A model generated the notes under the pieces. It worked only from the letters and a program-made list of their open reading frames with translations, searched no databases and was not told the origin of the DNA. Shown in pieces: positions 9,476-18,669 of a stretch of DNA of 38,349 bases; position 1 is the first letter of the stretch; every line of letters starts with the position of its first letter. Source of the stretch: Gammaproteobacteria bacterium (GTDB lineage Bacteria; Pseudomonadota; Gammaproteobacteria; Xanthomonadales; Xanthomonadaceae); assembly GCA_012515985.1 (NCBI GenBank), contig JAAYXJ010000040.1, positions 1 to 38,349 of the forward strand, in the 5' to 3' direction. A program made the translations under genes and the position numbers.

Positions 9476-11461
9476 GTGTCCCTTGATTCCCTCAACCCGC
9501 AGCAGTCCGCGGCCGTCACCCATTGCGACGGACCGCTGCTGGTGCTTGCCGGCGCCGGCAGCGGCAAGACCCGGGTGATCGTGGAGAAGATCGCGCACCT
9601 GGTCTCGTCGGGCCGCTACCCGGCCCGGCGCATCGCCGCGATCACCTTCACCAACAAGTCGGCGAAGGAAATGCGCGAGCGGGTGGCCAGGCGCATCCGC
9701 GGCGACGGCGCCGAAGGCCTGACGGTCTGCACCTTCCACGCGCTGGGACTGCGGATGCTGCAGATCGACCACGCCAAGGTGGGGCTGCGGCGCGGGTTCT
9801 CGGTGTTCGACAGCGACGACTGCATGGCGCAGTTCCGCGACCTGATGCCCGGCGCCAAGCCCGATGCGGTGCAGGCGATGGCCGGCCTGGTGTCGCGGGC
9901 CAAGAACGGAGGGCTCTCCCCGGAGGAGGCCAAGGCCGCTGCCCGCAGCACCCGGGAGCTGGAGGCCGCGGGGCTCTATGCCCGCTACCAGGCGCGGCTG
10001 GGAGCATTCAATGCGGTGGACTTCGACGACCTGATCCGGCTGCCGGTGCGGCTGCTCGAGACCGACGAGGACGCCCGACTGGCGTGGCGCGAGCGCATCG
10101 GCTACCTGCTGGTGGACGAGTGCCAGGACACCAACGACGCCCAGTACCGGCTGCTCAAGGCGCTGGCCGGGCCGGCGGGCAACTTCACCTGCGTGGGCGA
10201 CGACGACCAGAGCATCTACGCCTGGCGCGGCGCCAACCCGGAAAACCTCTCCCAGCTCGGCCAGGATTACCCGGACCTGCGGGTGGTGAAACTGGAGCAG
10301 AACTACCGCTGCTCCAACCGCGTGCTGCGCGCGGCCAACGCGCTGATCGCCAACAACCCGCACGAACACCCCAAGACCCTGTGGAGCGCCCAGCCCGACG
10401 GCGAGCGGATCCGGGTGTGGGAATGCCGCGATGCGGCCCACGAGGCCGAGCGCGTGGCGGCGGAGATCGATTTCCTGCATACCGCCAGGCAGATCCCTTG
10501 GAGCGATTTCTGCGTGCTGTTCCGCAGCAACTTCCAGTCCCGGGCGCTGGAGAAGGCGCTGCAGATGATCCGCGTGCCCTACCACCTCTCCGGCGGCACC
10601 GCGTTCCTGGAGCGCGCCGAGGTCAAGGATGCGCTGTCGTGGCTGCGGCTGGTGGCCAATCCGGACGACGACGCCGCCTTCCTGCGCGCGGTGCAGTCGC
10701 CGCGGCGCGAGGTCGGGGCGACCACGCTGGCCAGGCTCGCCGAACTGGCCCACCATGCCGGCATGCCGATGGCACGCGCGATCGAATCGATCAGCCTGCT
10801 CAAGCAGTTGCCGGCGCGCGCGGCCAACGCCCTGGGCGGGTTCGCCGACATCCTGCGCGGGCTGCGCGCCGACGCCGCGCGACTGCCACCGGCCGATCTG
10901 GTGCGCGCGCTCAACGAGCGCTCCGGGCTGCTCGCCGCGCTGCAGGCGCAGTGCCGCAACGAGGCCCAGTTCACCATGCGCCGCGGGAACCTCGACGAGC
11001 TGGCCGAGTGGTTCGAAGGCCCACGCGGCGGCGGCGGTGCGGGCGAGCTGGCCGCGCAGCTGGCCCTGCTCACCCACGCCGACCGCGACGAGGGCGGCAA
11101 CCAGGTGCGGCTGATGAGCATGCACGCGGCCAAGGGGCTGGAGTTCCGCTGCGTGTTCGTGATCGGCGTTGCCGAGGGCACGCTGCCGCACGAGGCCAGC
11201 ATCGACGAGGGCAGCCTGGACGAGGAGCGCCGCCTGCTCTACGTGGCAATTACCCGGGCCAAGGAGCGGCTGTGGCTGTCGTACCCGCGCGAGGTGCAGA
11301 AGTGGGGCAGCCGGCTGCGGCTGGAGCCCAGCCGCTTCCTCGATGAACTCCCGGCCGCGGAACTGCAGCGCGACGGCGCCGACCCGGTGGCGGACGCCGA
11401 GCGCAAGCAGGAGCGCGCCAGCGCCGGTTTCGCCGCGATCCAGGCGCTGCTCAGCGACTGA
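9476..11461 (+). CDS. rep: ATP-dependent DNA helicase Rep (UvrD/Rep family)
   Basis: LNPQQSAAVTHCDGPLLVLAGAGSGKTRV, DECQDTNDAQY, GDDDQSIYAWRGA, LMSMHAAKGLEF, VAITRAKERLWLSY; in-frame GTG start at 9476 (VSLDSLNPQQ). Confidence 0.94.
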   Translation: MSLDSLNPQQSAAVTHCDGPLLVLAGAGSGKTRVIVEKIAHLVSSGRYPARRIAAITFTNKSAKEMRERVARRIRGDGAEGLTVCTFHALGLRMLQIDHAKVGLRRGFSVFDSDDCMAQFRDLMPGAKPDAVQAMAGLVSRAKNGGLSPEEAKAAARSTRELEAAGLYARYQARLGAFNAVDFDDLIRLPVRLLETDEDARLAWRERIGYLLVDECQDTNDAQYRLLKALAGPAGNFTCVGDDDQSIYAWRGANPENLSQLGQDYPDLRVVKLEQNYRCSNRVLRAANALIANNPHEHPKTLWSAQPDGERIRVWECRDAAHEAERVAAEIDFLHTARQIPWSDFCVLFRSNFQSRALEKALQMIRVPYHLSGGTAFLERAEVKDALSWLRLVANPDDDAAFLRAVQSPRREVGATTLARLAELAHHAGMPMARAIESISLLKQLPARAANALGGFADILRGLRADAARLPPADLVRALNERSGLLAALQAQCRNEAQFTMRRGNLDELAEWFEGPRGGGGAGELAAQLALLTHADRDEGGNQVRLMSMHAAKGLEFRCVFVIGVAEGTLPHEASIDEGSLDEERRLLYVAITRAKERLWLSYPREVQKWGSRLRLEPSRFLDELPAAELQRDGADPVADAERKQERASAGFAAIQALLSD

Positions 11462-11522
11462 ACCCCGTGGCCTGCAGGGGAGGTTGGGTACACTTTGCGG
11501 CCCTGACTGATCGGAGCACGCC

Positions 11523-12440
11523 ATGGCACCGCAATCCACGCCCAGGGGCCTGATGCCCGCGCTGGCCCTGCTGCTGTCGCTCGCGCTGGCCGGATGCGCC
11601 ACTGCGCCTGCGCCCGTCCCGGCCGCGGCGCCGGGCTCCGCACCGGCGCTGGAGGCTCCCGACGACAACCTCAACGCGGTGCTGTGGGTGCAGCGCTCGC
11701 AGGAGTACCAGGCCACGCTGGCATCCCTGTACCGCGGCGCGATCGCCCAGCTCGACGCGGCGCTGGCCGATCCGCAGTGGGACGCGCTGGTGCCGTCGGA
11801 GCGCGACAACCCCGCCGCCTGGCACGGCCTGCCGCCCGCCGTGATCCTCGACATCGACGAGACGGTGCTCGACAACTCCATCTACCAGGCCCGCCTGGTG
11901 CGCGATGGGCTGGAATACGACGACGGGACCTGGGCGGACTGGGTGGCCGAGCGCAAGGCCACCGCGGTACCGGGGTTCGCCGAATTCGCCCGCGCGGCCT
12001 CGGAGCGGGGCGTCACCCTCTACTACGTCACCAACCGCGAGCAGCGGCTGAAGGACGACACCCTTGCCAACCTGAGGGCGCTGGGCCTGCCGGTGGCGCA
12101 CGACGGGGTGTTCCTGGGCAACGGCACGCAGGTCGATGGCTGCGAGCAGCCGGGCAGCAGCAGCGGCAAGCTGTGCCGGCGCCAGCTGGTTGGCCGCAGC
12201 CACCGGGTGCTGATGCAGTTCGGCGACCAGCTGGGCGATTTCGCCCACCTTCCCGCCAACCGGGCGGGCGAACGCGACGCGGTCCTCCGCGAGCACGGCG
12301 GCTGGTTCGGCCAGCGCTGGTGGATGCTGCCCAACCCCACCTATGGCGGGTGGGAGCCGGCGCTGTTCGACAACGACTGGAGCCTTCCGCGCGCCGGAAG
12401 GCGGGCCGCCAAGCGGCGCGCCCTGGTCGTCGGCGACTGA
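11523..12440 (+). CDS. HAD-family acid phosphatase / 5'-nucleotidase, lipoprotein e(P4)-like
   Basis: Lipobox LALAGC; HAD motif DIDETVLDNS; YYVTNREQRLKDDTLANL. Confidence 0.9.
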   Translation: MAPQSTPRGLMPALALLLSLALAGCATAPAPVPAAAPGSAPALEAPDDNLNAVLWVQRSQEYQATLASLYRGAIAQLDAALADPQWDALVPSERDNPAAWHGLPPAVILDIDETVLDNSIYQARLVRDGLEYDDGTWADWVAERKATAVPGFAEFARAASERGVTLYYVTNREQRLKDDTLANLRALGLPVAHDGVFLGNGTQVDGCEQPGSSSGKLCRRQLVGRSHRVLMQFGDQLGDFAHLPANRAGERDAVLREHGGWFGQRWWMLPNPTYGGWEPALFDNDWSLPRAGRRAAKRRALVVGD

Positions 12441-12488
12441 GTGCGGCTTCTCCGCCCGGCCCCGGGCACAGACCTGGGCAACGCCACC

Positions 12489-12532
12489 TAGGGTTGACCC
12501 CAGCTTCCCCTCGCCGGAGCCGGTAGTAGTTT
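12489..12532 (+). promoter_or_regulatory. Bipartite T3SS-island promoter motif, copy A
   Basis: TAGGGTTGACCCCAG ... TAGTTT; the TAG lies exactly 38 nt after the first T of TAGGG, as in copies B and C. Confidence 0.7.
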
Positions 12533-12588
12533 GAAGGGTGGAGCGGTGCAGGGGGGCCGCGCCCACCAATCCGTGCCGGAGCGCGCAC

Positions 12589-14127
12589 GTGTCGCCATCG
12601 TTTCCGTCCATCGGTGCCCCTCGACTGCCGCAGTTGCCGGGCCAGTCCGCCGCCGCCAGCGTCCTCAAGGGCCTGCACGGCCAGATGCAGTCGTCCGTTT
12701 TCCGTGACGTCGCGCGGGGGGGCCCCGGCTTCGGCCCCAGCCACACCGGCGGTGGCCATCCCAGACCGCAGGCCCCGGGCCAGGCGATCGCCGCGGCGGC
12801 CCGATCCTTCAACGCATCCGGGCATGGCGGCCCGGGGGGGCCAGGCCACGCGCACGGCCCCAGCGGGCCCGGACGCCCCGGCCTCCCAGCGCCGCCGGGG
12901 CCGGCGCCCCAGGCGCTGGCCAATGCCGCCCCCGGGGCACCCGGGATCCGCAGCGCCGGCAACGCCGCGGGGAGTCCCCCGCCGCCCCCGGGGCATGTCC
13001 CTGCGCACGCCGCGGCCCGCGGCGGCCCCCCCGCTTCCGGGCCGACAGTGCTGCCGGCAGTGGCCAGCGCGGCAGGGCAGGTGCTCTCAACCGCGCCCAA
13101 TACCCTGCAGGCGGTCCTTGGAAGCGGGGACACACCGGCGTCGCACGCGGCACCGCAGGCCCATGCCGGCCGGCCAGGCGCCGCGCAGGCGCCGCGGGCA
13201 TCAGCGTCCCTGGCCCCGGGCCATGCGCACCCGGGAAACACCCCGGCCCACGCGCTGGCGCGGCAAGCACCCGCCGCGCCGCACGCGGCACAAGGCGGTC
13301 TGGCAACCGGCGCGGCGACCGCGCCCGGCCAGGCATCGACTGCCCCGATGACGGGAGCGCCGCTCCCGGGACAGGCGGCAATGGCCAATCCGGCCCCGGG
13401 CGGAAGGCCCGGCGCCGTGCCCGCCCAGGCCCCAGCCACTCCCGCGCAGGGCCAACCCGCGGCGGCCGGGCCGGGCACTCCGGTCAACGTCACGCACGTC
13501 GCGGCGCCGCCGCAGGGTGCGCCCGCGGCGCAGATGTCCGCCACTCCCGCGGCGGCGCAGGCATCCACCAGCGTGCCGGCCAATCCCGCCGCCACGCAGG
13601 CGGCCACCGCCTCGTCCCTGGCTGCCGCCGGCGCAACGTCGGCGTCGGCGCCCGGCAATTCCCAGGCCACGGCTCCCGCCGCCGCCGTGGTTGCGCAGCA
13701 AGCGGTGCCGGCCAGCCAGTCGCCATCCGAGGCACGCGGCAACACCGTGCTCCCCGGGGCCGATCGCGCGCAGCCCAGGGCCGACGGACCGCTCCCCCAC
13801 GGCCATACCGTGGAATCCGCGCAGCGGCGGCGCACGATGCGCGGCCTGGGGATGGCCATGCTGGCTGCCGCCAGGGGTCATGGCCCGGCCAGCGAGCCCG
13901 AGCTCCGCCGCCAGGCAGACCACGTGTTCCACTGGTTGTACTGGGCGCTGACCATCACCGCCTGGCTTTGTTTGGGACTGCTGATCCTCGCGGTCACGCC
14001 GATGTTCGCGCCGGCCGGCGGCACCCCGGCGCGCGGTACGCTGCCACTGGGGCTGGTGGCATTGCTGGGCGGCATTGGGCTTTGCGCCGGCGTCATCGCC
14101 TGGCGGGTGTCCCGACGGCGCAGGTAA
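12589..14127 (+). CDS. Ala/Pro/Gly-rich protein with two C-terminal hydrophobic segments; candidate T3SS translocator or effector
   Basis: Long low-complexity region followed by VFHWLYWALTITAWLCLGLLILAVTPMF and LPLGLVALLGGIGLCAGVIAW; GTG start at 12589 preceded by GGAG; promoter motif A lies just upstream. Confidence 0.65.
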   Translation: MSPSFPSIGAPRLPQLPGQSAAASVLKGLHGQMQSSVFRDVARGGPGFGPSHTGGGHPRPQAPGQAIAAAARSFNASGHGGPGGPGHAHGPSGPGRPGLPAPPGPAPQALANAAPGAPGIRSAGNAAGSPPPPPGHVPAHAAARGGPPASGPTVLPAVASAAGQVLSTAPNTLQAVLGSGDTPASHAAPQAHAGRPGAAQAPRASASLAPGHAHPGNTPAHALARQAPAAPHAAQGGLATGAATAPGQASTAPMTGAPLPGQAAMANPAPGGRPGAVPAQAPATPAQGQPAAAGPGTPVNVTHVAAPPQGAPAAQMSATPAAAQASTSVPANPAATQAATASSLAAAGATSASAPGNSQATAPAAAVVAQQAVPASQSPSEARGNTVLPGADRAQPRADGPLPHGHTVESAQRRRTMRGLGMAMLAAARGHGPASEPELRRQADHVFHWLYWALTITAWLCLGLLILAVTPMFAPAGGTPARGTLPLGLVALLGGIGLCAGVIAWRVSRRRR

Positions 14128-14225
14128 CATGCCGACGGTCCCTTGCCGTCCCGGCGGGCCGGCGGCGCTGCCGCCGTGCCCGGCCGCAAACACTGCCTGC
14201 CGCGCCGTGACCCGTTGAAGATCCC

Positions 14226-14918
14226 ATGACAGCTGCAACCGCTCCGGCCCGATGGTCCATCTGCGCATCCAGCCTGCTGGCCGCGCTCTCATTGGCCGCA
14301 TGTGACAGCAAGGGCTCCGGGCGGGAAGAGTCCGCCGCCGGCATCCTGCCGGGCGACCCGTACACGGGCTGGCTGGAAGTCGAGGTCCGGCCCGCTGCGC
14401 CCGCTGGAAAGCCCTGGAGACGCTACGGCCAGGGCAGCGCGCAGCTGCTGGAGACTGGTGATGGCAAGGCCAGGCTCGTCGTCTTCGGCGCGATCGATGA
14501 CGATGACGGCGACGCCGGCTTTGCGCTTGACGGGGAGTTCACCGCGGAAGGCTGGCGAAGCGATGCGGGCCCGGTGTCGCTGGAAATCGACCGGGAGGGT
14601 CGCATCAGCGGCGGCGGCACGTTGCATCCGCAGGCGTTCAGTTTTTCCGGGTCCGCGACCCCGGCGTCGTTCTCGCTCGAGGTGGAGCTGGAGCTGCTTG
14701 AATCAGGATCGGAGCAGGTTCCTGCGGGCAGCGTCTTCCATTTCTCCTACGGACTGACGCGGGCCACGCCCCGCGCCGGGGAAGAATCCGCGCAAGCCCC
14801 CGACGGGCGCGAAAAGGCGGACCGCAAGTGCCGGCGGATCCGTTATGAAATGCGCCCCGTGGCCAACATCGGCGACGGCTCGATGAGCATGCTGCGGGTG
14901 CCCGTCTGCCTGAAATAG
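14226..14918 (+). CDS. Hypothetical lipoprotein
   Basis: N-terminal signal with lipobox-like LSLAAC; no family recognised. Confidence 0.6.
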   Translation: MTAATAPARWSICASSLLAALSLAACDSKGSGREESAAGILPGDPYTGWLEVEVRPAAPAGKPWRRYGQGSAQLLETGDGKARLVVFGAIDDDDGDAGFALDGEFTAEGWRSDAGPVSLEIDREGRISGGGTLHPQAFSFSGSATPASFSLEVELELLESGSEQVPAGSVFHFSYGLTRATPRAGEESAQAPDGREKADRKCRRIRYEMRPVANIGDGSMSMLRVPVCLK

Positions 14919-14979
14919 GCAACCCTGCGCGCTGGTTCCTGGTCGCGCCCTGGTTCCCGATTGATTCCGGACAAAACGA

Positions 14980-15004
14980 AAGGGCCCCGATGATCGGGGC
15001 CCTT
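14980..15004 (-). terminator. Strong terminator hairpin between convergent genes
   Basis: AAGGGCCCCGAT-G-ATCGGGGCCCTT perfect inverted repeat; minus-strand 3' side reads TTTCGTTTTGT, so it best serves the minus-strand gene ending at 15029. Confidence 0.88.
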
Positions 15005-15028
15005 CCGCGTACAGCTGGTTCCGGAAGC

Positions 15029-15361
15029 TTACTGCTTGCGGGCCAGCGAGGTGTTGCCTTCGCCGATCGACTTGATCACGTTGCTCGTGGCTTCGGTGAC
15101 CATCTTGAACAGCTGGCTCAGCGCGGTCAGCTCGGCGGTGAGCTCGTTGGCCGGCTCTTCGTTCTTGGCCGCGGCGTCAATCTCCTTGGCCTTGTCCATC
15201 ATCTGCTCGGCGATGTTGTTGGCGACCTCGCCCATCAGCTTGGCGAAGGCCATCATCCAGCTGGTGCTGGCGCCGCTGGTGCGGGCCTGGGTGGACTGGA
15301 TGCGGGCGTCGTCCTGGACGTTCTGGACGAAGGAAAAGGTGAAGGACTGGATATTGGACAT
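15029..15361 (-). CDS. Small alpha-helical protein, candidate T3SS-secreted needle/filament-type protein
   Basis: MSNIQSFTFSFVQNVQDDARIQSTQ...LSQLFKMVTEATSNVIKSIGEGNTSLARKQ; 110 aa, predicted helical; last gene of the minus-strand island strand. Confidence 0.5.
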   Translation of the reverse strand: MSNIQSFTFSFVQNVQDDARIQSTQARTSGASTSWMMAFAKLMGEVANNIAEQMMDKAKEIDAAAKNEEPANELTAELTALSQLFKMVTEATSNVIKSIGEGNTSLARKQ

Positions 15362-15438
15362 GTTCGTTCTCCGTTTGCGATGTCTGGTTGGCATGGACTG
15401 TCGGGTGAAGCGTCTGCCCGGAAAGCGGGCCACTGGCT

Positions 15439-16053
15439 TCAGCGCGGCGGCCCGCGCAACAACCGCGAACGGGACCTGACTGTCTCACTGCGGAGCGACG
15501 GATGGTCGCCCTGCGGGATCCTCGAGGGTTCCTGGGCCTGGTCGGCCGACTCCCTGTCGGTCTGGCTGCGCAGCCATTCGATGGCCGCCTGCTCGCCATC
15601 GGCCGCCATCCTGCGGCTGAATTCAAGCGCCAGCTGCGACTCGCGCCGCTCCAGCGGAGCCAGCGCGTCGTTGAGCGTACGGATGAGCTCGTCGGCTTCA
15701 TCTTCCGCCACGCCGCCGCTCTGGCGGAGCAGCTCGACGGTCTCACGCCAGCGGTTGCGGTCGAAGGCATCGTCACTGGCCGGCCCTGGCGAGCTGGCCG
15801 CGCTTTGCAGGACCTGGCCGAACACTTCGCCCATCTGCTCGCGCTGTTTCGCATCGAGTCCGGCGTCGCCCTGCAGGATTTCCTGGAACTGCTCCTGCAG
15901 CTTGGCCATGCCCTCCTGGACCATCGCCTCGACGCTGGCCGACGCCGCATTCCCCGACACCGGTGCATCCGTGTCCGGGACGGGCCCGGCCTGGGGCTGG
16001 ACCACAGGGGCCTGCCTCGTGGGAGCCTTGCGGATGGCGGGTCGGCGGGACAT
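15439..16053 (-). CDS. Hypothetical T3SS-island protein
   Basis: 204-aa ORF led by promoter motif C; acidic helical middle and Arg-rich C-terminus; family not recognised. Confidence 0.55.
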   Translation of the reverse strand: MSRRPAIRKAPTRQAPVVQPQAGPVPDTDAPVSGNAASASVEAMVQEGMAKLQEQFQEILQGDAGLDAKQREQMGEVFGQVLQSAASSPGPASDDAFDRNRWRETVELLRQSGGVAEDEADELIRTLNDALAPLERRESQLALEFSRRMAADGEQAAIEWLRSQTDRESADQAQEPSRIPQGDHPSLRSETVRSRSRLLRGPPR

Positions 16054-16102
16054 GTGCGTGGCGGTTTCCGGTGGGTCTGGCGGTGGTTGGACCTTGATTC
16101 CG

Positions 16103-16146
16103 AGTCTAGGCAGGCGGCGCGCCGTCGCAAGCTAGGGCGAACCCTA
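16103..16146 (-). promoter_or_regulatory. Bipartite T3SS-island promoter motif, copy C
   Basis: Minus strand reads TAGGGTTCGCCCTAG ... TAGACT; TAGGG-N4-CCCTA is a perfect inverted repeat; same 38-nt spacing. Confidence 0.7.
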
Positions 16147-16163
16147 TACCGGCGGCGCCGGAC

Positions 16164-16844
16164 TCAGCCATGGAACTGCGGATCGATCTCAAGCGTGCCG
16201 AGGTTGCGCTCGCTGAAGCGCTTCGCCAGCTCCGGGGCGGCCTCGCGGATGGCGTCGTAACTGTCCCGCGAGCGCACGTCGGCGCGCAACAGCCAGCCGT
16301 CGGCGGTCCTGCTGAGCATCAGGTCAGTGCCCGGCAGGGTGGCGTCGGACATGCGCAGCAGCACCTGGCCATCGCGATCGTCGACGGCGTTGCCGCCCAC
16401 GGCCAGCTGGCGCACATGGCGCTCCACCAGCTCGGCAAATGCCGCCGGGTTGGCGGCTGCCGTGGCCGGGGCCTGCTGTGCCATGTGCGCGCCATCGCGC
16501 AGCGCCGACTGCGCCTGCATCATCGCCAGCACCTCGGCCGGGTCGCGCGCGCGCATCGTTTCCAAATCATCGCCCGGCTGGCGCCCGGCCTGGACCGCAT
16601 CATCGGTGGCAGCCCGGTTCACCTCCGCCTGCGCCTGCGCCCGCTCCTCGCCGGACAGCACGCCGGCGCCTGCAGCGCGCCCGCCGGCGAATTCCTCGCG
16701 GGCCTCGTGGCGCGACTGCATGGCCTGGCGGAACCGGTCGACGGCCTCGCGCGGCGGCGGCTCGCGCTGCGCGCGGCTGGAGTCGGAACCGGGCTTGCGC
16801 GCCTGGTCGACGGAATCGGACAGCTGGCTGCGTTCAATACCCAT
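16164..16844 (-). CDS. T3SS protein, probable SctP (YscP/HpaP-like) by position and C-terminal domain
   Basis: Disordered N-terminus and a C-terminal beta-rich region (DGQVLLRMSDATLPGTDLMLSRTADGWLLRADVRSRDSYDAI); lies directly downstream of sctO. Confidence 0.55.
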   Translation of the reverse strand: MGIERSQLSDSVDQARKPGSDSSRAQREPPPREAVDRFRQAMQSRHEAREEFAGGRAAGAGVLSGEERAQAQAEVNRAATDDAVQAGRQPGDDLETMRARDPAEVLAMMQAQSALRDGAHMAQQAPATAAANPAAFAELVERHVRQLAVGGNAVDDRDGQVLLRMSDATLPGTDLMLSRTADGWLLRADVRSRDSYDAIREAAPELAKRFSERNLGTLEIDPQFHG

Positions 16845-16852
16845 GTCTCACC

Positions 16853-17347
16853 TCACTGTGGTTCGTGCATGGCCCGCGCCGCCCTGGCCTGGACCAGGTC
16901 GGCGGCGGCTTCCTCTTCCCTGCGCCCTTCCAGCGCCACCTGCTCGCCCACCCAGGCCTCGCGCCGCTTGGCCAGGGCGTCCTCGCGCGCCTGCGCGCGA
17001 ACCCATGCCTGGCGGGCCTCGTCGAGCTCACGCTCAGCCGCGGCCAGGCGCTGGTTGGCCTGCTGCAGGTTCGCCTGCTCCATCACGATGCGCTCGCCCA
17101 GCAGGCCGATGTGGGCCTCGCGCTGCTCCATCGCCACTGCCCAGGGCTGCCCCGGCGGCGGCGGGTCAAGCAGGCGCTGGCGATGCGACGCGCGCTCGAC
17201 GCCAAGCGCGTCGATGCCGGCCTCGATCCGCGCGCACTCTTCGCGGCAGGCGCGGGCAGCGGCCTGCTTCTCCAGCATGTGGGTGCGCGCCAGCGCGGTG
17301 CGGTGGGCGCGCAGCTTGACCAGGGTCTGCAGCGGGTAGCGCTTCAC
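16853..17347 (-). CDS. sctO: T3SS central stalk protein SctO (YscO/FliJ-like)
   Basis: Coiled-coil protein (YPLQTLVKLRAHRTALARTHMLEKQAAARACREECARIEAGI) overlapping the sctN end. Confidence 0.75.
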   Translation of the reverse strand: MKRYPLQTLVKLRAHRTALARTHMLEKQAAARACREECARIEAGIDALGVERASHRQRLLDPPPPGQPWAVAMEQREAHIGLLGERIVMEQANLQQANQRLAAAERELDEARQAWVRAQAREDALAKRREAWVGEQVALEGRREEEAAADLVQARAARAMHEPQ

Positions 17348-18669
17348 CGGAACAACCTGCGCAGCGCGTCGGCGGAGTCATCGAAACCGGCCAGCTCGCT
17401 CGAGCCCTGCTGGAGCAGCTTGCGGATGGGACCGATCTTCTCGATCGCCACGTCGGCTTCCGGATCGGACCCGCGCTTGTACTCGCCCAGCTGCAGCAGC
17501 ATTTCGATGTCGTTGTACTTGGCCAGGTACTTGCGCAGCTGGCCGGCGGCGCGCAGGTGGGTTTCATCCACCACCCGCGGCATGGTCCGGCTGAGGCTGG
17601 TGAGCACGTCGATCGCCGGATAGTGGTAGGCGGCGGCAAGCTTGCGCGACAGCACGATGTGGCCGTCGAGGATCGAGCGCACCTCCTCCACGATCGGGTC
17701 GCCGCCGTCCTCGTCCTCGGCCAGCACGGTGTAGAAGGCGGTGATGGAGCCGTGCTCGTTGTTGCCCGCGCGCTCGAACAGCTGCGGCAGGGCGCTGAAC
17801 ACCGATGGCGGGAACCCGCGCCGCGCCGGCGGCTCGCCGATCGCCAGGCCCACGTCGCGCAGCGCGCGGGCGAAGCGGGTAACCGAGTCCACCAGCAGCA
17901 GCACGCGCTTGCCGCGGTCGCGGAAGTGTTCGGCGATCGCGGTCCCCACCCAGGCGGCGCGGCTGCGCTCGAGCGCCGGCCGGTCCGAGGTGGCGACCAC
18001 CACCACCGACCGCGCCAGCCCTTCGTCGCCGAGGTTGTCGAAGATGAATTCGTTGACCTCGCGGCCGCGCTCGCCGACCAGCACGATGACGTTGACGTCG
18101 GCATCGCCGCCGCGGGCGAGCATGCCCAGCAGGGTGCTCTTGCCGCCGCCGGCCACCGCGAAGATGCCCAGGCGCTGCCCCTCGCCGGCGGTCATCACGG
18201 CGTCGATGGCGCGCACCCCGGTGGCGAACGGCCGCTCGATGAGGCTGCGGGTGAGCGGGTTCGGCGACTTGGCGTAGATCGGCGCCTCGACGGTGGGGCC
18301 GAGCGGGCCCTTGTCGTCGATCGGCTCGCCGTGCGCGTCCAGCACCCGTCCCAGCAGCCCGTCACCGGCACGCACGGACGCCTGGCGCCCGGTGGCGTAC
18401 ACCTCGGTGGTGGCGGACACGCCGTCCAGGGCGCCAAGGGGGGTCAGAAGGGTGTGCTGCCTGGACACGCCAACCACTTCCGCGGCCAGGCTGAAATCAG
18501 GGTCGCCGGTGCCGCGCGGATTGCGCAGGTGGCAGAGCTCGCCGATGGAGGCCTTGAGTCCGGTCGCGCGGATCATGGTGCCGTACGCATCGGCCACCTT
18601 GCCCACGCGCTGGACGCTGGTGACCGCCGAGAGGGCGCTGAGCAGCGGATCGCTGGCCGGCGTGTTCAC
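17344..18669 (-). CDS. sctN: T3SS ATPase SctN
   Basis: LGIFAVAGGGKSTLLGMLARG, VLVGERGREVNEF, LLLVDSVTRFARALRDVGLAIGEPPARRGFPPSVFSALPQLFERAG. Confidence 0.96.
   Translation of the reverse strand: MNTPASDPLLSALSAVTSVQRVGKVADAYGTMIRATGLKASIGELCHLRNPRGTGDPDFSLAAEVVGVSRQHTLLTPLGALDGVSATTEVYATGRQASVRAGDGLLGRVLDAHGEPIDDKGPLGPTVEAPIYAKSPNPLTRSLIERPFATGVRAIDAVMTAGEGQRLGIFAVAGGGKSTLLGMLARGGDADVNVIVLVGERGREVNEFIFDNLGDEGLARSVVVVATSDRPALERSRAAWVGTAIAEHFRDRGKRVLLLVDSVTRFARALRDVGLAIGEPPARRGFPPSVFSALPQLFERAGNNEHGSITAFYTVLAEDEDGGDPIVEEVRSILDGHIVLSRKLAAAYHYPAIDVLTSLSRTMPRVVDETHLRAAGQLRKYLAKYNDIEMLLQLGEYKRGSDPEADVAIEKIGPIRKLLQQGSSELAGFDDSADALRRLFR

Noticed and set aside
9287-11881. 864-aa minus-strand ORF opposite the helicase
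   Set aside because: Antisense shadow of a clearly conserved helicase.
12589-13800. Possible tandem repeats or CRISPR-like structure in the Ala/Pro-rich gene
   Set aside because: Composition is biased but I see no regular repeat unit or conserved spacer pattern.
11451-13859. 802-aa minus-strand ORF opposite the Ala/Pro-rich gene
   Set aside because: Mirror image of low-complexity GC-rich sequence; promoter motif A and the GGAG-GTG start support the plus-strand gene.
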